A stretch of DNA of 64,000 nt, from contig NZ_LMEO01000052.1 in assembly GCF_001426375.1 (NCBI RefSeq), forward strand, positions 201,833-265,832, in the 5' to 3' direction. Below the pieces are notes generated by a model that saw nothing but the letters and a program-made list of their open reading frames with translations, was not told where the DNA came from and did no database searches. Positions 41,317 to 50,955 of the stretch are shown piece after piece. The translations under genes and the position numbers were made by a program. This stretch comes from Paenibacillus sp. Root444D2. GTDB taxonomy: Bacteria; Bacillota; Bacilli; Paenibacillales; NBRC-103111. The stretch's first letter is position 1. Each line of letters starts with the position of its first letter.

Positions 41317-42978
41317 TTATAACTTAGCCCACTCAAGACCGCAGAAAGCATCAATTGGAGACTCACCACGAAATGGCTGCTTGCCAACCATACAACTAAT
41401 AATTTCCTTCTGTACCGCCAAAGTAGCGTTATATGCATTAATCATCGTAGGCATAGATGGGAGTTCATAAAGTGTGTACGGATTTCCCAGCGAGATAAAG
41501 ACTGTCGGCACCTGTGTAGGGTACCATTTGAAGAGTCCTCCTGTCTCCTGGGGTGAGAGACGCATGGAGTTTTGCATGAATCCGGGCGATTTCTGAACAA
41601 GAAAGACTACCGCATCTATTTCGTTGCCCTCTTCTTTCACGTCATATTCCCGAACAACCGTGAAGCCTTCCTCACTCAGCATCCGGGCGAATTCATCCCC
41701 CGTTGCGGCTTTATCTGCAAAAAAGGAAGCCTCATCCGAAGCAGCTAATAATAAAATACGCTTCTGCTTTTGCGGGGTTAGAGGTAGAAGGCCCTGAGTG
41801 TCCTTAACCAGCGTTACCGATTTGCTCGCAATTTCCGCTGCAAGCTGCAGATGGTCGGCTGAACCTACCACGTCAAGATCCCTCTCATCCGCCAGAGTCA
41901 AATGTAGACCAAGTGACGCTTTCAGAGCCAGTATTCTGGTAACCGCCTCATTCAGCCGTTCCTCCGTGAGCACACCGTCCTGGACGCCCTGAAGCATAGC
42001 CTGAAAATCTTCCTGCATATTATTCGTAAACAGGAACATGTCAACACCCGACGCAATACATTGCGGAATGATATCTTTACGTCGGCCAAAGCTCGTCATG
42101 CCAATCATCGAGGTAGCATCGGAAACGATAAGTCCGTTAAACCCAAGCTCCTCCCGTAGAAGCTTCATGTTCAATTCAGGCGATAAGGATCCCGGTGTAT
42201 GTTTAGTTCTTACGTCTGTGATTCCCAATTCTTCATAATAGCTTGGCAGCGTGATGTGAGCACTCATGACTGTTTTGACCCCGTTCTCGATCGCCGATCT
42301 ATACACACGGCCGTAGGTCTCACGCCACTCTTTCATCGTTAATGTATTATTCGTGAGCACCTTATGCTGGTCTCGGTCATCCATGCCGTCACCAGGCCAG
42401 TGCTTCACGCAGGCAGCCATCCGGTTGTTCTTCTGAATAGCATTCATAACAGGTAGCGCAGTCTGTTCCACGATACCTGGCGTATCACCGAATGCGCGAA
42501 TGTTGACGATGGGATTTTGATAGTTGTAATTGATATCAATGACCGGTCCGTACACCCAGTTGAACCCCATAGCGTGACCCTCGGCTTCTATTGCAGCTCC
42601 AAACGAGGTTGCTAGGTCTGGATCGTTTGCGGCAGCTAACTGCATGTTTGAAGCCAAATTCGTTCCATCGGCTGCCCCGCCTTGTCCGCCATTTTCAAGA
42701 TCGCCTGAAACCAGCAGCGGTACTTTACTGCGCTTTTGCAAGTCACGGATGATAGCTGCCTGATGCTGCTTCGTTGCATTTGGGGAAAATCCAAATACAT
42801 GGACTCCCCCTGGGCCAATACTAAGCAAATCCTTTTTGGCTCCAGTATCAAACGGTAGATCGACAGTAATGAACAGTTGGCCCACTTTTTCTTCCAAAGA
42901 TAATTCACGTAATGTTTCGTTGACCCATTGAATCGCTTCTTCGTCCAAATGAAACGGTTTTGCTTTCAGATTAACCAT
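41317..42978 (-). CDS. Glycoside hydrolase family 3 protein, NagZ-like
   Basis: A 553-residue cytoplasmic enzyme. The GH3 barrel has the nucleophile Asp287 in LIVSDATSM, and the NagZ-type loop reads KHWPGDGMDDRDQH with a Gly-Asp and a His in the positions of the NagZ acid-base dyad. This suggests a beta-N-acetylhexosaminidase-type or related mechanism rather than a plain beta-glucosidase. A C-terminal GH3_C-like domain follows. I choose the ATG at 42978 after GGGGGGA. It starts 17 bases after the preceding GH3 gene ends, so the two are co-transcribed. No signal peptide. Confidence 0.88.
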   Translation of the reverse strand: MVNLKAKPFHLDEEAIQWVNETLRELSLEEKVGQLFITVDLPFDTGAKKDLLSIGPGGVHVFGFSPNATKQHQAAIIRDLQKRSKVPLLVSGDLENGGQGGAADGTNLASNMQLAAANDPDLATSFGAAIEAEGHAMGFNWVYGPVIDINYNYQNPIVNIRAFGDTPGIVEQTALPVMNAIQKNNRMAACVKHWPGDGMDDRDQHKVLTNNTLTMKEWRETYGRVYRSAIENGVKTVMSAHITLPSYYEELGITDVRTKHTPGSLSPELNMKLLREELGFNGLIVSDATSMIGMTSFGRRKDIIPQCIASGVDMFLFTNNMQEDFQAMLQGVQDGVLTEERLNEAVTRILALKASLGLHLTLADERDLDVVGSADHLQLAAEIASKSVTLVKDTQGLLPLTPQKQKRILLLAASDEASFFADKAATGDEFARMLSEEGFTVVREYDVKEEGNEIDAVVFLVQKSPGFMQNSMRLSPQETGGLFKWYPTQVPTVFISLGNPYTLYELPSMPTMINAYNATLAVQKEIISCMVGKQPFRGESPIDAFCGLEWAKL

Positions 42979-42994
42979 GCCTGTGTCCCCCCTT

Positions 42995-45283
42995 TTATCG
43001 CGTACTAACATTTACTTTTCTTTCCGAGATGGCGTTCAAGTTCTTTAAATCGTCAGCCAACATCTCTTCCGAATATTGCCCTTGCCCAAAGCCAATCATT
43101 GCACGCAGCGGCATATATCTCATCATAGCCATCAGCATGTCTGGGTTATCGCCCAAGAGAGCGTCAAAGCCGAATTTCCCTATAAATTCTTTGGCTTTAT
43201 TGACCGTGAGCGGATTAGCCATCAAGTCGCCGATTAGCGAGTTGCGATTATACGTCCCCGGCAGGGTGACCGTAGATTCGACCTCAATCGTTACACGAAG
43301 GTCGATATCTCGCGAAGATTTTCCAAGTAAGATGTCAAATGCCCCGGTTTCCACATGCCAATCGGCAATTTGAACGTTGTAATATGCGAAAGCCCTTTGA
43401 TTCAACACAAAGGTAACGGTTTGTTGCTCTCCTGGCTGCAGCTCGATTTTTTGGAAGCCTTTCAGTTCTTTTTGCGGACGATTGACACTGCTCTGAACAT
43501 CCTTGACGTAAAGTTGAACGATTTCTTTTCCGGCATAGTCCCCTGTATTTTTCACAGTCGCTTGAACGGTAACCGTCTCATTATCTTTGATCGCTGATTT
43601 GTCTACCCGCAGATCACTGTATGCGAAATTGGTATAGCTGAGGCCGAACCCGAATGGGAATAGAGGCTCAATCTCTTTGGTGTCGTAATAACGATAACCG
43701 ACAAATACGCCTTCTTTATATTCAACCTTGTCGCCTTCACCTGGGAAATTCAAGAAGGAAGGGTTGTCACTTAGTTTCACCGGGAACGTTTCCGCAAGCT
43801 TGCCGCTTGGGTTCGCAATGCCAAACAACAAGTCTGTTACCCCACCGCCAAAAGCTTGACCGCCTAGATATCCTTCCAACACGGCTTTCGCTTTGTCAAT
43901 CCAAGGCATTTCAACCGGCGAGCCATTGCTTAAAATAATAATGAGATTGCTTTGGACTTCCGCCACCGCTTCGATCAGTGCGCGATGATTGACTGGAATG
44001 GCCATGTGCGTACGATCATATCCTTCCGATTCGTAACGATCAGGCAATCCAACAAATAGTACCGCTACATCCGCCATTGCCGCTGTTACCTTGGCCTCCC
44101 TTACCAAATCTTCATCGATTTCATCGCTATCCAGCTTGTAGCCTTGTGAATAAATGATTTGCGCAGCATCTCCTGCCACATTCATCATTTCTTCAAGCGC
44201 ATCGTCCAGCTTGGTCGGATTGACGTGGGAGCTGCCGCCGCCTTGGTAACGCGGATTCTTAGCAAATTCACCGATGACTGCAATCTTCCCTTGCTTGCGA
44301 AGCGGTAGAATCCCCCCTTCATTCTTGAGAAGCACCATGCTTTCATGTGCAGCCTCTCGAGCCAACCGATGATGGGCTGCAGTATCATAAATAGCGTCTG
44401 TCTTACTGCTATCTGCAGCTTTAAAGATGAAGGTCAACATCCGTTCAACCGCAAGATTCAGCGTTTCCTCCGAAAGCTCGCCGGTTCTTACTGCCGCAAC
44501 AATCTTAGCATCTCCGATGCCAGCGCTTGAAGGCATTTCCAGTTCCAAGCCAGCCTGGAGAGATTTTACACGTTCGTTAACCGCACCCCAGTCTGAAACT
44601 ACAAAGCCTTCAAAACCCCATTCATCCCGCAAAACCTCTGTTAGCAAAAAAGCGTTCTCCGAAGCATATTCGCCATTGACTTGATTGTACGAACACATCA
44701 CACTCCACGGCTGTGACTGCTTAACAGCGCCTTCAAAGCTGGCCAAATAAATTTCCCGCAGCGTGCGCTCGTCAATAACGGCATCAACGGACATTCTCCG
44801 ATGCTCCTGGTTATTCGCGGCATAGTGCTTAAGCGAAGTGCCTACACCCTGACTTTGTACGCCTTTAATGTGATTGGCCGCCATTTCCGATGAAAGGTAC
44901 GGATCTTCCGAAAAGTATTCGAAATTTCTACCGCACAGAGGCGACCTTTTGATATTAGCCCCGGGCCCAAGTAGAACCGCAACGTCTTCCGCCTGACATT
45001 CTTTCCCTAATGCCTCGCCCACTTTGCCGATTAGCTCCCGATTCCACGAAGCGGCCATGCCCGCGGCCGATGGGAAGCAGGTAGCTGGCACACTGTTATG
45101 AAGGCCTAGGTGATCCGCGTCTTTTTTTTGTTTCCGTAAGCCGTGAGGGCCATCTGTCACCATGAGTGACGGGATTCCAAGCCGCTCTATCCCTTTGGTA
45201 TGCCAGAAATCCAAACCCGAGCATAAGCCGGCCTTTTCCTCCAGCGTTAATTGGGAAATTAGTTCTTGAATTTTCGAATTCAT
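42995..45283 (-). CDS. Glycoside hydrolase family 3 beta-glucosidase-like
   Basis: A 762-residue intracellular enzyme with the order GH3 N-terminal barrel (1-300, nucleophile Asp231 in VVSDWGAV, substrate-binding KHYAANNQE), GH3_C domain and a fibronectin III-like domain (about 575-645, QLYVKDVQSSVNRPQKELKGF). A C-terminal extension of about 85 residues (TLPGTYNRNSLIGDL to the end) is found in many Firmicute members. Likely substrates are beta-linked gluco-, xylo- or arabino-oligosaccharides or plant glycosides. It belongs to the plant-glycan locus; no signal peptide, so imported oligosaccharides are degraded. Confidence 0.92.
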   Translation of the reverse strand: MNSKIQELISQLTLEEKAGLCSGLDFWHTKGIERLGIPSLMVTDGPHGLRKQKKDADHLGLHNSVPATCFPSAAGMAASWNRELIGKVGEALGKECQAEDVAVLLGPGANIKRSPLCGRNFEYFSEDPYLSSEMAANHIKGVQSQGVGTSLKHYAANNQEHRRMSVDAVIDERTLREIYLASFEGAVKQSQPWSVMCSYNQVNGEYASENAFLLTEVLRDEWGFEGFVVSDWGAVNERVKSLQAGLELEMPSSAGIGDAKIVAAVRTGELSEETLNLAVERMLTFIFKAADSSKTDAIYDTAAHHRLAREAAHESMVLLKNEGGILPLRKQGKIAVIGEFAKNPRYQGGGSSHVNPTKLDDALEEMMNVAGDAAQIIYSQGYKLDSDEIDEDLVREAKVTAAMADVAVLFVGLPDRYESEGYDRTHMAIPVNHRALIEAVAEVQSNLIIILSNGSPVEMPWIDKAKAVLEGYLGGQAFGGGVTDLLFGIANPSGKLAETFPVKLSDNPSFLNFPGEGDKVEYKEGVFVGYRYYDTKEIEPLFPFGFGLSYTNFAYSDLRVDKSAIKDNETVTVQATVKNTGDYAGKEIVQLYVKDVQSSVNRPQKELKGFQKIELQPGEQQTVTFVLNQRAFAYYNVQIADWHVETGAFDILLGKSSRDIDLRVTIEVESTVTLPGTYNRNSLIGDLMANPLTVNKAKEFIGKFGFDALLGDNPDMLMAMMRYMPLRAMIGFGQGQYSEEMLADDLKNLNAISERKVNVSTR

Positions 45284-45376
45284 AGCTATTCCTCCAGTAA
45301 TTAATAATTAGTTTTATGCCACACCCTAGTGAGAGCGGAAAATGCATGCCATATTTCTTGTCTTTTCAGCCATTGA

Positions 45377-45554
45377 GGAACGTAGATGCCTTATTTCTCA
45401 ATTATTCAGACATTGTTCAGTGAAAAGGAACGTCAGTTCGTTATTTTCTCAAATATCCTTGAAAAAAGAGAAATTGCGGCAAATAGCGAATCGTCGTTCT
45501 CTTTCATCGCAAATTCACGGTTTTTCAGTGAAATAGCGAACCATTGTTCCTTTT
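45377..45554. repeat. Four short related repeats in alternating orientation
   Basis: GGAACG...TTATTTCTC-type words of about 24 bases occur at 45377-45400 and 45427-45450, and their reverse form (AAATAGCGAAYCRTYGTTC) at 45481-45504 and 45530-45554. Pairs in opposite orientation can fold into long stems. They fill most of the 375-base gap between the GH3 and GH78 genes; no T run is visible. Confidence 0.6.
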
Positions 45555-45658
45555 GAAGCATCATTGACCGAGGAAATGCTATACCTGTCGAGCGTGCATA
45601 GTAAGAACTCATGTTTTTAACTAGATCACCTTCACCCCAATCAATCAAATGAACCTAC

Positions 45659-48364
45659 TTAGCCAAATACAAACGGCTTCACTTGCGGAAGCGGCGGAAT
45701 AGGTTGCGTCAACATATAGCTGAAGCTGTATGTCCCTGAACCCGCTTCCAACGTTACGCCCATATCCGCAGCCTTAACATTCGAAATGCCTGCAGCCTCG
45801 TTAAGAGCTGTTCCACTTTCTGTCACACCATCCGCACTAGCATAGGGCAGGCGAATTTCAGCCGTTGTATTCGGCGGAATCACCACCTGCATGTCCAATC
45901 GTTCACCATCCAATTTCGTCCAGCGGCAGCTAACCTCTCCGTACATCGTGTCGATACACCCCTCTGCAAATGTCAGACCATCGCCAGGCTGAGGACGGAT
46001 AATCACCCGTTTATAGCCCGGCTGCTGCTCATCCGTATCAATTCCGGCAACAACACGGTACAACCAGTCTCCAATGGCTCCGTAGGCATAATGGTTAAAT
46101 GAATTCATATCCGGGCTCCATAAACTGCCATCCGGCTTAATTCCATCCCAGTGCTCCCAAATGGTTGTCGCGCCTTTGGTCACTTGATACAGCCAGGAGG
46201 GATAATCCTGCTGAAGTAACAGCTTATAAGCGAATTCCGATTTGCCGTTATCGCTCAGCACGTGGTTCAAATAAGGAGTTCCGACAAAACCGGTTGTAAG
46301 ATGGTACTTCTCCTCTTCGAGCAATTTCAGCAGCTTGTGCACGGCACGTTCCTTGGCTTCGCCCTCGACAAGTCCAAACATAAGGGACAGCACCTGTCCC
46401 GTCTGAGTAGGCACAGATAAACGACCCGTAGGCGTGACGAACTCCTGCGTAAAAGCATCGAGTATGTGCGTATGCAGATCTGCATAACCTTCCGCTTCCT
46501 CTGACCTCCCCAGCACCACAGCTGCTTTCTGCACCAACGACACGGAATAGGCATAGTACGCTGTTGCGACAAAATCTCGTGCCGTAGCCCCTATATAGCT
46601 GTCTTGCCGAGAATCTAAAGCAAGCCAATCCCCGAAGTGAAAGCCGGAATTCCACAAATATTCATTGTCACCTTGACGTTTGATGAATTCTACCCATGCT
46701 TTCATACTGTCGTATTGTTCTTCTAGCACACGCTTATCTCCGTAGCATAAATAGAGTGTCCACGGAATGATGACCGCCGCATCCCCCCAAGCAGAAGCAG
46801 ACTGTGCCTTCTCACTCAAAACATTCGGAACCACAAACGGTACGCCTCCATCAAGCTCCGCTTGCTCGACCTTCAAATCATGAAGCCACTTCCGAAAAAA
46901 AGGTACGACATTCGACAAATAGGCGGACGTACGGGCAAACACCTGAGCATCCCCAGTCCAACCCAGCCTCTCGTCTCTTTGCGGGCAGTCCGTAGGAACA
47001 TCCAGAAAATTCCCTTTCAGCCCCCACCGAATGTTATGCTGAAGCTGGTTGACAAGCGGATCGGAGCATGTGAACTCTCCTGTTGTTTCCATATCTGAGT
47101 GCAGCACGATACCCGTAAAATCTTCAAGACGGATCGGTTCCTGAAACCCATCAAGCCGTATATACCGGAAACCTTGGAAAGTAAAATGAGGCTCGAAAGT
47201 TTCTCTTCCTCCTCCTTTGAGCACATAGTGGATCGTTTGCTTTGCCTTACGGATGTTGTCCAAGTAGAAGTTGCCTTCATGATCCAAAATCTCGGCATGA
47301 CGGATGCTGACCTCATGACCAGCGTCTCCCTGCACGGTAAACCGAATCCATCCGACCATGTTTTGGCCCATGTCGATGACAGTTTCGCCCTTGGGGGTCG
47401 TGATGAGCTCGATAGGTTGGATGCTCTCAATTTTACGTACTGGCACATTCTCCTGAGCCACTAAAATATCTTTGCTTTGTTCGATCACATCGGCAGGATA
47501 CCATCCGCTGTCATCGTAATCTCCAAGACTCCAATTGGATCGCTCCAACCGGGCATCGTATGTTTCACCATCATAGATTTCCGACATCAAGATTGGACTT
47601 CCTGACACTTTCCAACTGTTATCAGAAACGATGACCTCTTGCCTTCCATCCGCATAATCAATATGGATTTGCACCAAAAGTGCTGTTCGGTTTCCGTAAT
47701 GCTCGTTTTTCCCGTCCCAGCCAAGAACGCCTTTGTACCAGCCGCTGCCTAATAAGGCGCCAATCCCGTTCTTTCCGCTGCTCAGCAGTTCCGTAACATC
47801 ATAAGTTTGGTATTGTAGACGGTGCTTATAGCTGGTCCATCCTGGGGCAAAATAGTGGTCACCCACCCTTTTCCCATTCAACTCTAATTCATAGATACCA
47901 AGCGCTGAGGCGTAAACACGGGCTGCACTTACTTCTCCATCAATGTGAAAATCGCGTCGAAACATTGGAACCTGATCGGAGCCCGCTAGCAGGGCTGCGG
48001 GAGCACTGATCCATTCAGCCGACCACTCCGAAGAATCTATGAATCCGGTTTCAAAGATGGCCTGATCAGACCAGTCAGAACATAGTCCTTGCTGGTTCCA
48101 AGCTTGAACGCGGTAGTGATACCGTTTGCGCGCAGCCATTTGAAGCTCTTCCAATTCCACATGAACCGATTGATCTGAATCCACTTTCCCGGAGTCCCAA
48201 ACCGTCTGCTGAAAATCTGCGTCTTCCGCCACTTCTATGCGGTAAGCCGACTGTACAGCGGCTCTTTCAGTGGCATGCAATCGCCAGCTAATCCTTGGAG
48301 ACCTGTGATCCAATCCAATCGGATTCACTTGATATTCACAACGAAGATCCTTTACTTTAAACAT
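45659..48364 (-). CDS. Glycoside hydrolase family 78 alpha-L-rhamnosidase
   Basis: A 901-residue enzyme with the GH78 domain order: N-terminal beta-sandwich and Bac_rhamnosid_N (SAARVYASALGIYELELNGKRVGDHYFAPGWTSY), the concanavalin-like rhamnosid domain, the alpha/alpha six-barrel with the signature DCPQRDERLGWTGD, and the C-terminal beta-sandwich. It removes terminal alpha-L-rhamnose from plant glycosides or pectin side chains. No signal peptide. AGGAGG precedes the ATG. It is separated from the importer genes by a terminator and is probably expressed alone or with the GH3 genes. Confidence 0.94.
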   Translation of the reverse strand: MFKVKDLRCEYQVNPIGLDHRSPRISWRLHATERAAVQSAYRIEVAEDADFQQTVWDSGKVDSDQSVHVELEELQMAARKRYHYRVQAWNQQGLCSDWSDQAIFETGFIDSSEWSAEWISAPAALLAGSDQVPMFRRDFHIDGEVSAARVYASALGIYELELNGKRVGDHYFAPGWTSYKHRLQYQTYDVTELLSSGKNGIGALLGSGWYKGVLGWDGKNEHYGNRTALLVQIHIDYADGRQEVIVSDNSWKVSGSPILMSEIYDGETYDARLERSNWSLGDYDDSGWYPADVIEQSKDILVAQENVPVRKIESIQPIELITTPKGETVIDMGQNMVGWIRFTVQGDAGHEVSIRHAEILDHEGNFYLDNIRKAKQTIHYVLKGGGRETFEPHFTFQGFRYIRLDGFQEPIRLEDFTGIVLHSDMETTGEFTCSDPLVNQLQHNIRWGLKGNFLDVPTDCPQRDERLGWTGDAQVFARTSAYLSNVVPFFRKWLHDLKVEQAELDGGVPFVVPNVLSEKAQSASAWGDAAVIIPWTLYLCYGDKRVLEEQYDSMKAWVEFIKRQGDNEYLWNSGFHFGDWLALDSRQDSYIGATARDFVATAYYAYSVSLVQKAAVVLGRSEEAEGYADLHTHILDAFTQEFVTPTGRLSVPTQTGQVLSLMFGLVEGEAKERAVHKLLKLLEEEKYHLTTGFVGTPYLNHVLSDNGKSEFAYKLLLQQDYPSWLYQVTKGATTIWEHWDGIKPDGSLWSPDMNSFNHYAYGAIGDWLYRVVAGIDTDEQQPGYKRVIIRPQPGDGLTFAEGCIDTMYGEVSCRWTKLDGERLDMQVVIPPNTTAEIRLPYASADGVTESGTALNEAAGISNVKAADMGVTLEAGSGTYSFSYMLTQPIPPLPQVKPFVFG

Positions 48365-48403
48365 GACTATGTAACCTCCTACTCTGAATGCACGATCTAA
48401 TTA

Positions 48404-48439
48404 ATAAAAACCGTACCCCACCTGTTGTAGAGTACGGTT
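48404..48439 (-). terminator. Terminator after the sugar-binding lipoprotein gene
   Basis: On the minus strand AACCGTAC pairs with GTACGGTT and is followed by TTTATT. It separates the importer unit from the GH78 gene. Confidence 0.75.
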
Positions 48440-48450
48440 CATGTTCATCC

Positions 48451-49971
48451 TTATTTACCTGCCGTTTTAGCCCAAGCATCAATTTGCTTTTGTTTCTCAG
48501 CGATGATCTTGTCAAGACCGGCCGTTTTGAGCTTTCCGTTGAATTCAGCAGTCAATGCCGGATCTAACGTACCGCTTTCCAGACCTACTTTATATTGATT
48601 GATCACATTAGTCGCAGCAGCAAGTTCTGTTTTAACCGGATCTACGTTAAATGTGAATCCGACTGCTTTCGATTTAATAGCCTTGTCGTTGTGCGCTTTC
48701 GTCAAATCCCAAATTTTCGGGTCCGTACCTTCCCATACATAGGTTAGGAAGTTATTGCCGACTTCCCATTGGTTGAATTGGTAACCGCTTTGTTTGACGC
48801 CATCTGGAAGCGTAATGATGTTATCCGCTTTCTTCACATAGTGTTTTCCTTCAATACCAAGGGAGACCAAGTTAGCAATGTCCTTATCTGTGTACATCAT
48901 ATTCATGAATTGCATAGCTCTCTCAGGGTCTTGACTGTTTTTAGTAATCGACATCATGAAACCTGTGATCGAAACGGAAGTTTGCAAAGGTTTTGTCAAA
49001 CGAACAGCAACCATTTCTTTTCCGGACAAATTCTTTTCCTGCTGCTCAAATCCAGGCTTCATATTCGATGTATATGAGAATGCCTTGCCCGCTTTGACCA
49101 AGTTAACTCCTGTTTCTTGCGAAGTAGCGATATCTTTCAAAATATAGCCGGCTTGATACCATTTACGAGCTAACGCAATAGCATCTGTAAATTCCTTCGT
49201 TTCGAACAAATTCACGATTTTGGTGCTGTTCCCCGGATCGGCAAGTACACCCAGGTTGTCCCCTAATGTATCCACGATAGAGTTGTACATATTGGTTCCC
49301 GGCATAGAAGTGTTCGTTTGCTGAACCAATGGCGCCAGTCCTGGCTCGTTCTCTTTGATCGTTTGGAACACAGGGTCCAGATCCGCCCAAGTTTTGATTT
49401 TGCTCAAATCAATCTTGTACTTGTCCACCAAATCTTTTCTCATAATGATGCCATTATCGGAGCCAATGTCCCTCAAGCTTGGAACCCCGTATACTTTTCC
49501 GTCGATCTTGGATCCATTAATCAAATCCATTCCCACCGTGTCTACAAGACCTTTTCCATGCTTCTTAAGCAAATCGTCTAATGGCTCTAATTGTCCTTTA
49601 GCGACTTGGCTGCCAAAGTTGCCAATAATTGAGGAGGAGACCATCAGATCAAGCTTCTCGCTTCCTGCCAGCATCAAATTCATTTGTTGGGTCCAAGCAG
49701 AAATGCTGATCGGCACCAGTTTAACGGTTGCATTGATTTTTTCTTTGGTAATTTTGCTGATTGCCTCAGACACGAGATTCGCTTCAGGCATATCATTTAG
49801 CTGTATATACGCCATCGTGATTTCATATGGCTTGGAGTTGGCAGGCTTAGCGCTATCTGTCGCTGCTTTATTCCCATCATCACTACTGCTGCTGCCGCAA
49901 GCTGAAAGCAAGGTCGACGTTGCAAGAACAACACTTAGTAATCCACTAGCTCTTTTCCATTTCTTTTCCAT
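48451..49971 (-). CDS. Sugar ABC transporter substrate-binding lipoprotein (LplA/LipO type)
   Basis: A 506-residue SBP family 1 lipoprotein: signal with lipobox LLSAC (Cys25), Ser/Asp linker, then the mature binding protein. It belongs to the long LplA/LipO group that works with YteP/YtcP-type permeases and usually binds di- to oligosaccharides from pectin or other plant glycans. It follows the two permease genes in the same direction. The importer has no own ATPase gene here, so a shared MsmX-type ATPase is expected (established for this group). Confidence 0.92.
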   Translation of the reverse strand: MEKKWKRASGLLSVVLATSTLLSACGSSSSDDGNKAATDSAKPANSKPYEITMAYIQLNDMPEANLVSEAISKITKEKINATVKLVPISISAWTQQMNLMLAGSEKLDLMVSSSIIGNFGSQVAKGQLEPLDDLLKKHGKGLVDTVGMDLINGSKIDGKVYGVPSLRDIGSDNGIIMRKDLVDKYKIDLSKIKTWADLDPVFQTIKENEPGLAPLVQQTNTSMPGTNMYNSIVDTLGDNLGVLADPGNSTKIVNLFETKEFTDAIALARKWYQAGYILKDIATSQETGVNLVKAGKAFSYTSNMKPGFEQQEKNLSGKEMVAVRLTKPLQTSVSITGFMMSITKNSQDPERAMQFMNMMYTDKDIANLVSLGIEGKHYVKKADNIITLPDGVKQSGYQFNQWEVGNNFLTYVWEGTDPKIWDLTKAHNDKAIKSKAVGFTFNVDPVKTELAAATNVINQYKVGLESGTLDPALTAEFNGKLKTAGLDKIIAEKQKQIDAWAKTAGK

Positions 49972-50054
49972 GGTTCATAATCCCCCTAATGTATATGAAT
50001 AATGGTTGATCTATACTAATCGAATCCGAAGGGATTCAAGAGTAGCCTCGGTCG

Positions 50055-50936
50055 TTAACCTTTTACAGCACCAAGCGTAAGACCTTTGACAAAAAATTTC
50101 TGGAAGAATGGATAGGCGCAGAAGATCGGAACGATTCCGATAACAGCAATAGCCATGCGAACCGAATCTGTCGGTATGTTCGAAGAAGCTTGTGCAGCAT
50201 TGGTCATGCTGCTCTTCTGAAGGAACTGAATATCGCTGAGCATCCGATTCAGCATATTTTGAATACTGAAGAGCTTGCTGTCGGTTACAAAGATCAATCC
50301 ATTAAACCAATCGTTCCAATAGGATATACCCAGCATCAGTCCGATGGTAGCCAGAATCGGCAGCGAAAGCGGGAGCACGATACGGTAAAAAATCTTAAAT
50401 TCAGAAGCGCCGTCAATATACGCCGATTCAATTATCGCTGCCGGAATCGAAGTACTGAAGAACGTTCTGATTAGTAAAATGTAAAAGCCGTTCGTCAGCA
50501 ATCCAGGGATGATAAGCGCCCAAATCGTATTTTTAATATGGAAAAATTCCGTGTAGATCAGATAGGTCGACACAAGTCCGCCGTTAAAGAGCAAGGTGAA
50601 AAATACGAGAAACGACATCACTTTGCGAAGCGGCATATCACTACGTGATAAAGGATAGGCGAGCATCGTCGAGATAGCCAAACCCACAACAGTTCCGATA
50701 ATCGTAATGAACACCGTGATGCCATAAGCCCGAAACAACGAAGTTGAGCTCTTCATCATATACTTGTACGCTTCTAGACTAAACACACTTGGTAAGAGTG
50801 AATAACCATCGTTGATAATTGCTTTCTGATCGGTAAAGGAGGCCATAACAAGCAGGACAAACGGGAAGATGCTGGCACAGGCCATGAGAATAAAGATCAG
50901 GTTGACCGCGTATTGATTCATGTGATTCGATTTCAT
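50055..50936 (-). CDS. Sugar ABC transporter permease, LplC/YtcP type
   Basis: A 293-residue permease with six membrane helices, the cytoplasmic EAA-type loop SAYIDGASEFKIFYRIVLPLSLP and the C-terminus YPFFQKFFVKGLTLGAVKG that is characteristic of the LplC/YtcP group. Partner of the next-upstream permease. The decayed permease end at 21.7 kb has the same tail type. Confidence 0.93.
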   Translation of the reverse strand: MKSNHMNQYAVNLIFILMACASIFPFVLLVMASFTDQKAIINDGYSLLPSVFSLEAYKYMMKSSTSLFRAYGITVFITIIGTVVGLAISTMLAYPLSRSDMPLRKVMSFLVFFTLLFNGGLVSTYLIYTEFFHIKNTIWALIIPGLLTNGFYILLIRTFFSTSIPAAIIESAYIDGASEFKIFYRIVLPLSLPILATIGLMLGISYWNDWFNGLIFVTDSKLFSIQNMLNRMLSDIQFLQKSSMTNAAQASSNIPTDSVRMAIAVIGIVPIFCAYPFFQKFFVKGLTLGAVKG

Positions 50937-50955
50937 GGTAGCACGCTCCTTTCTT

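Noticed and set aside
49355..50002. 215-codon plus-strand frame opposite the sugar-binding lipoprotein gene
   Set aside because: It is the antisense shadow of a gene with a clear lipoprotein signal and family match; composition is not protein-like.
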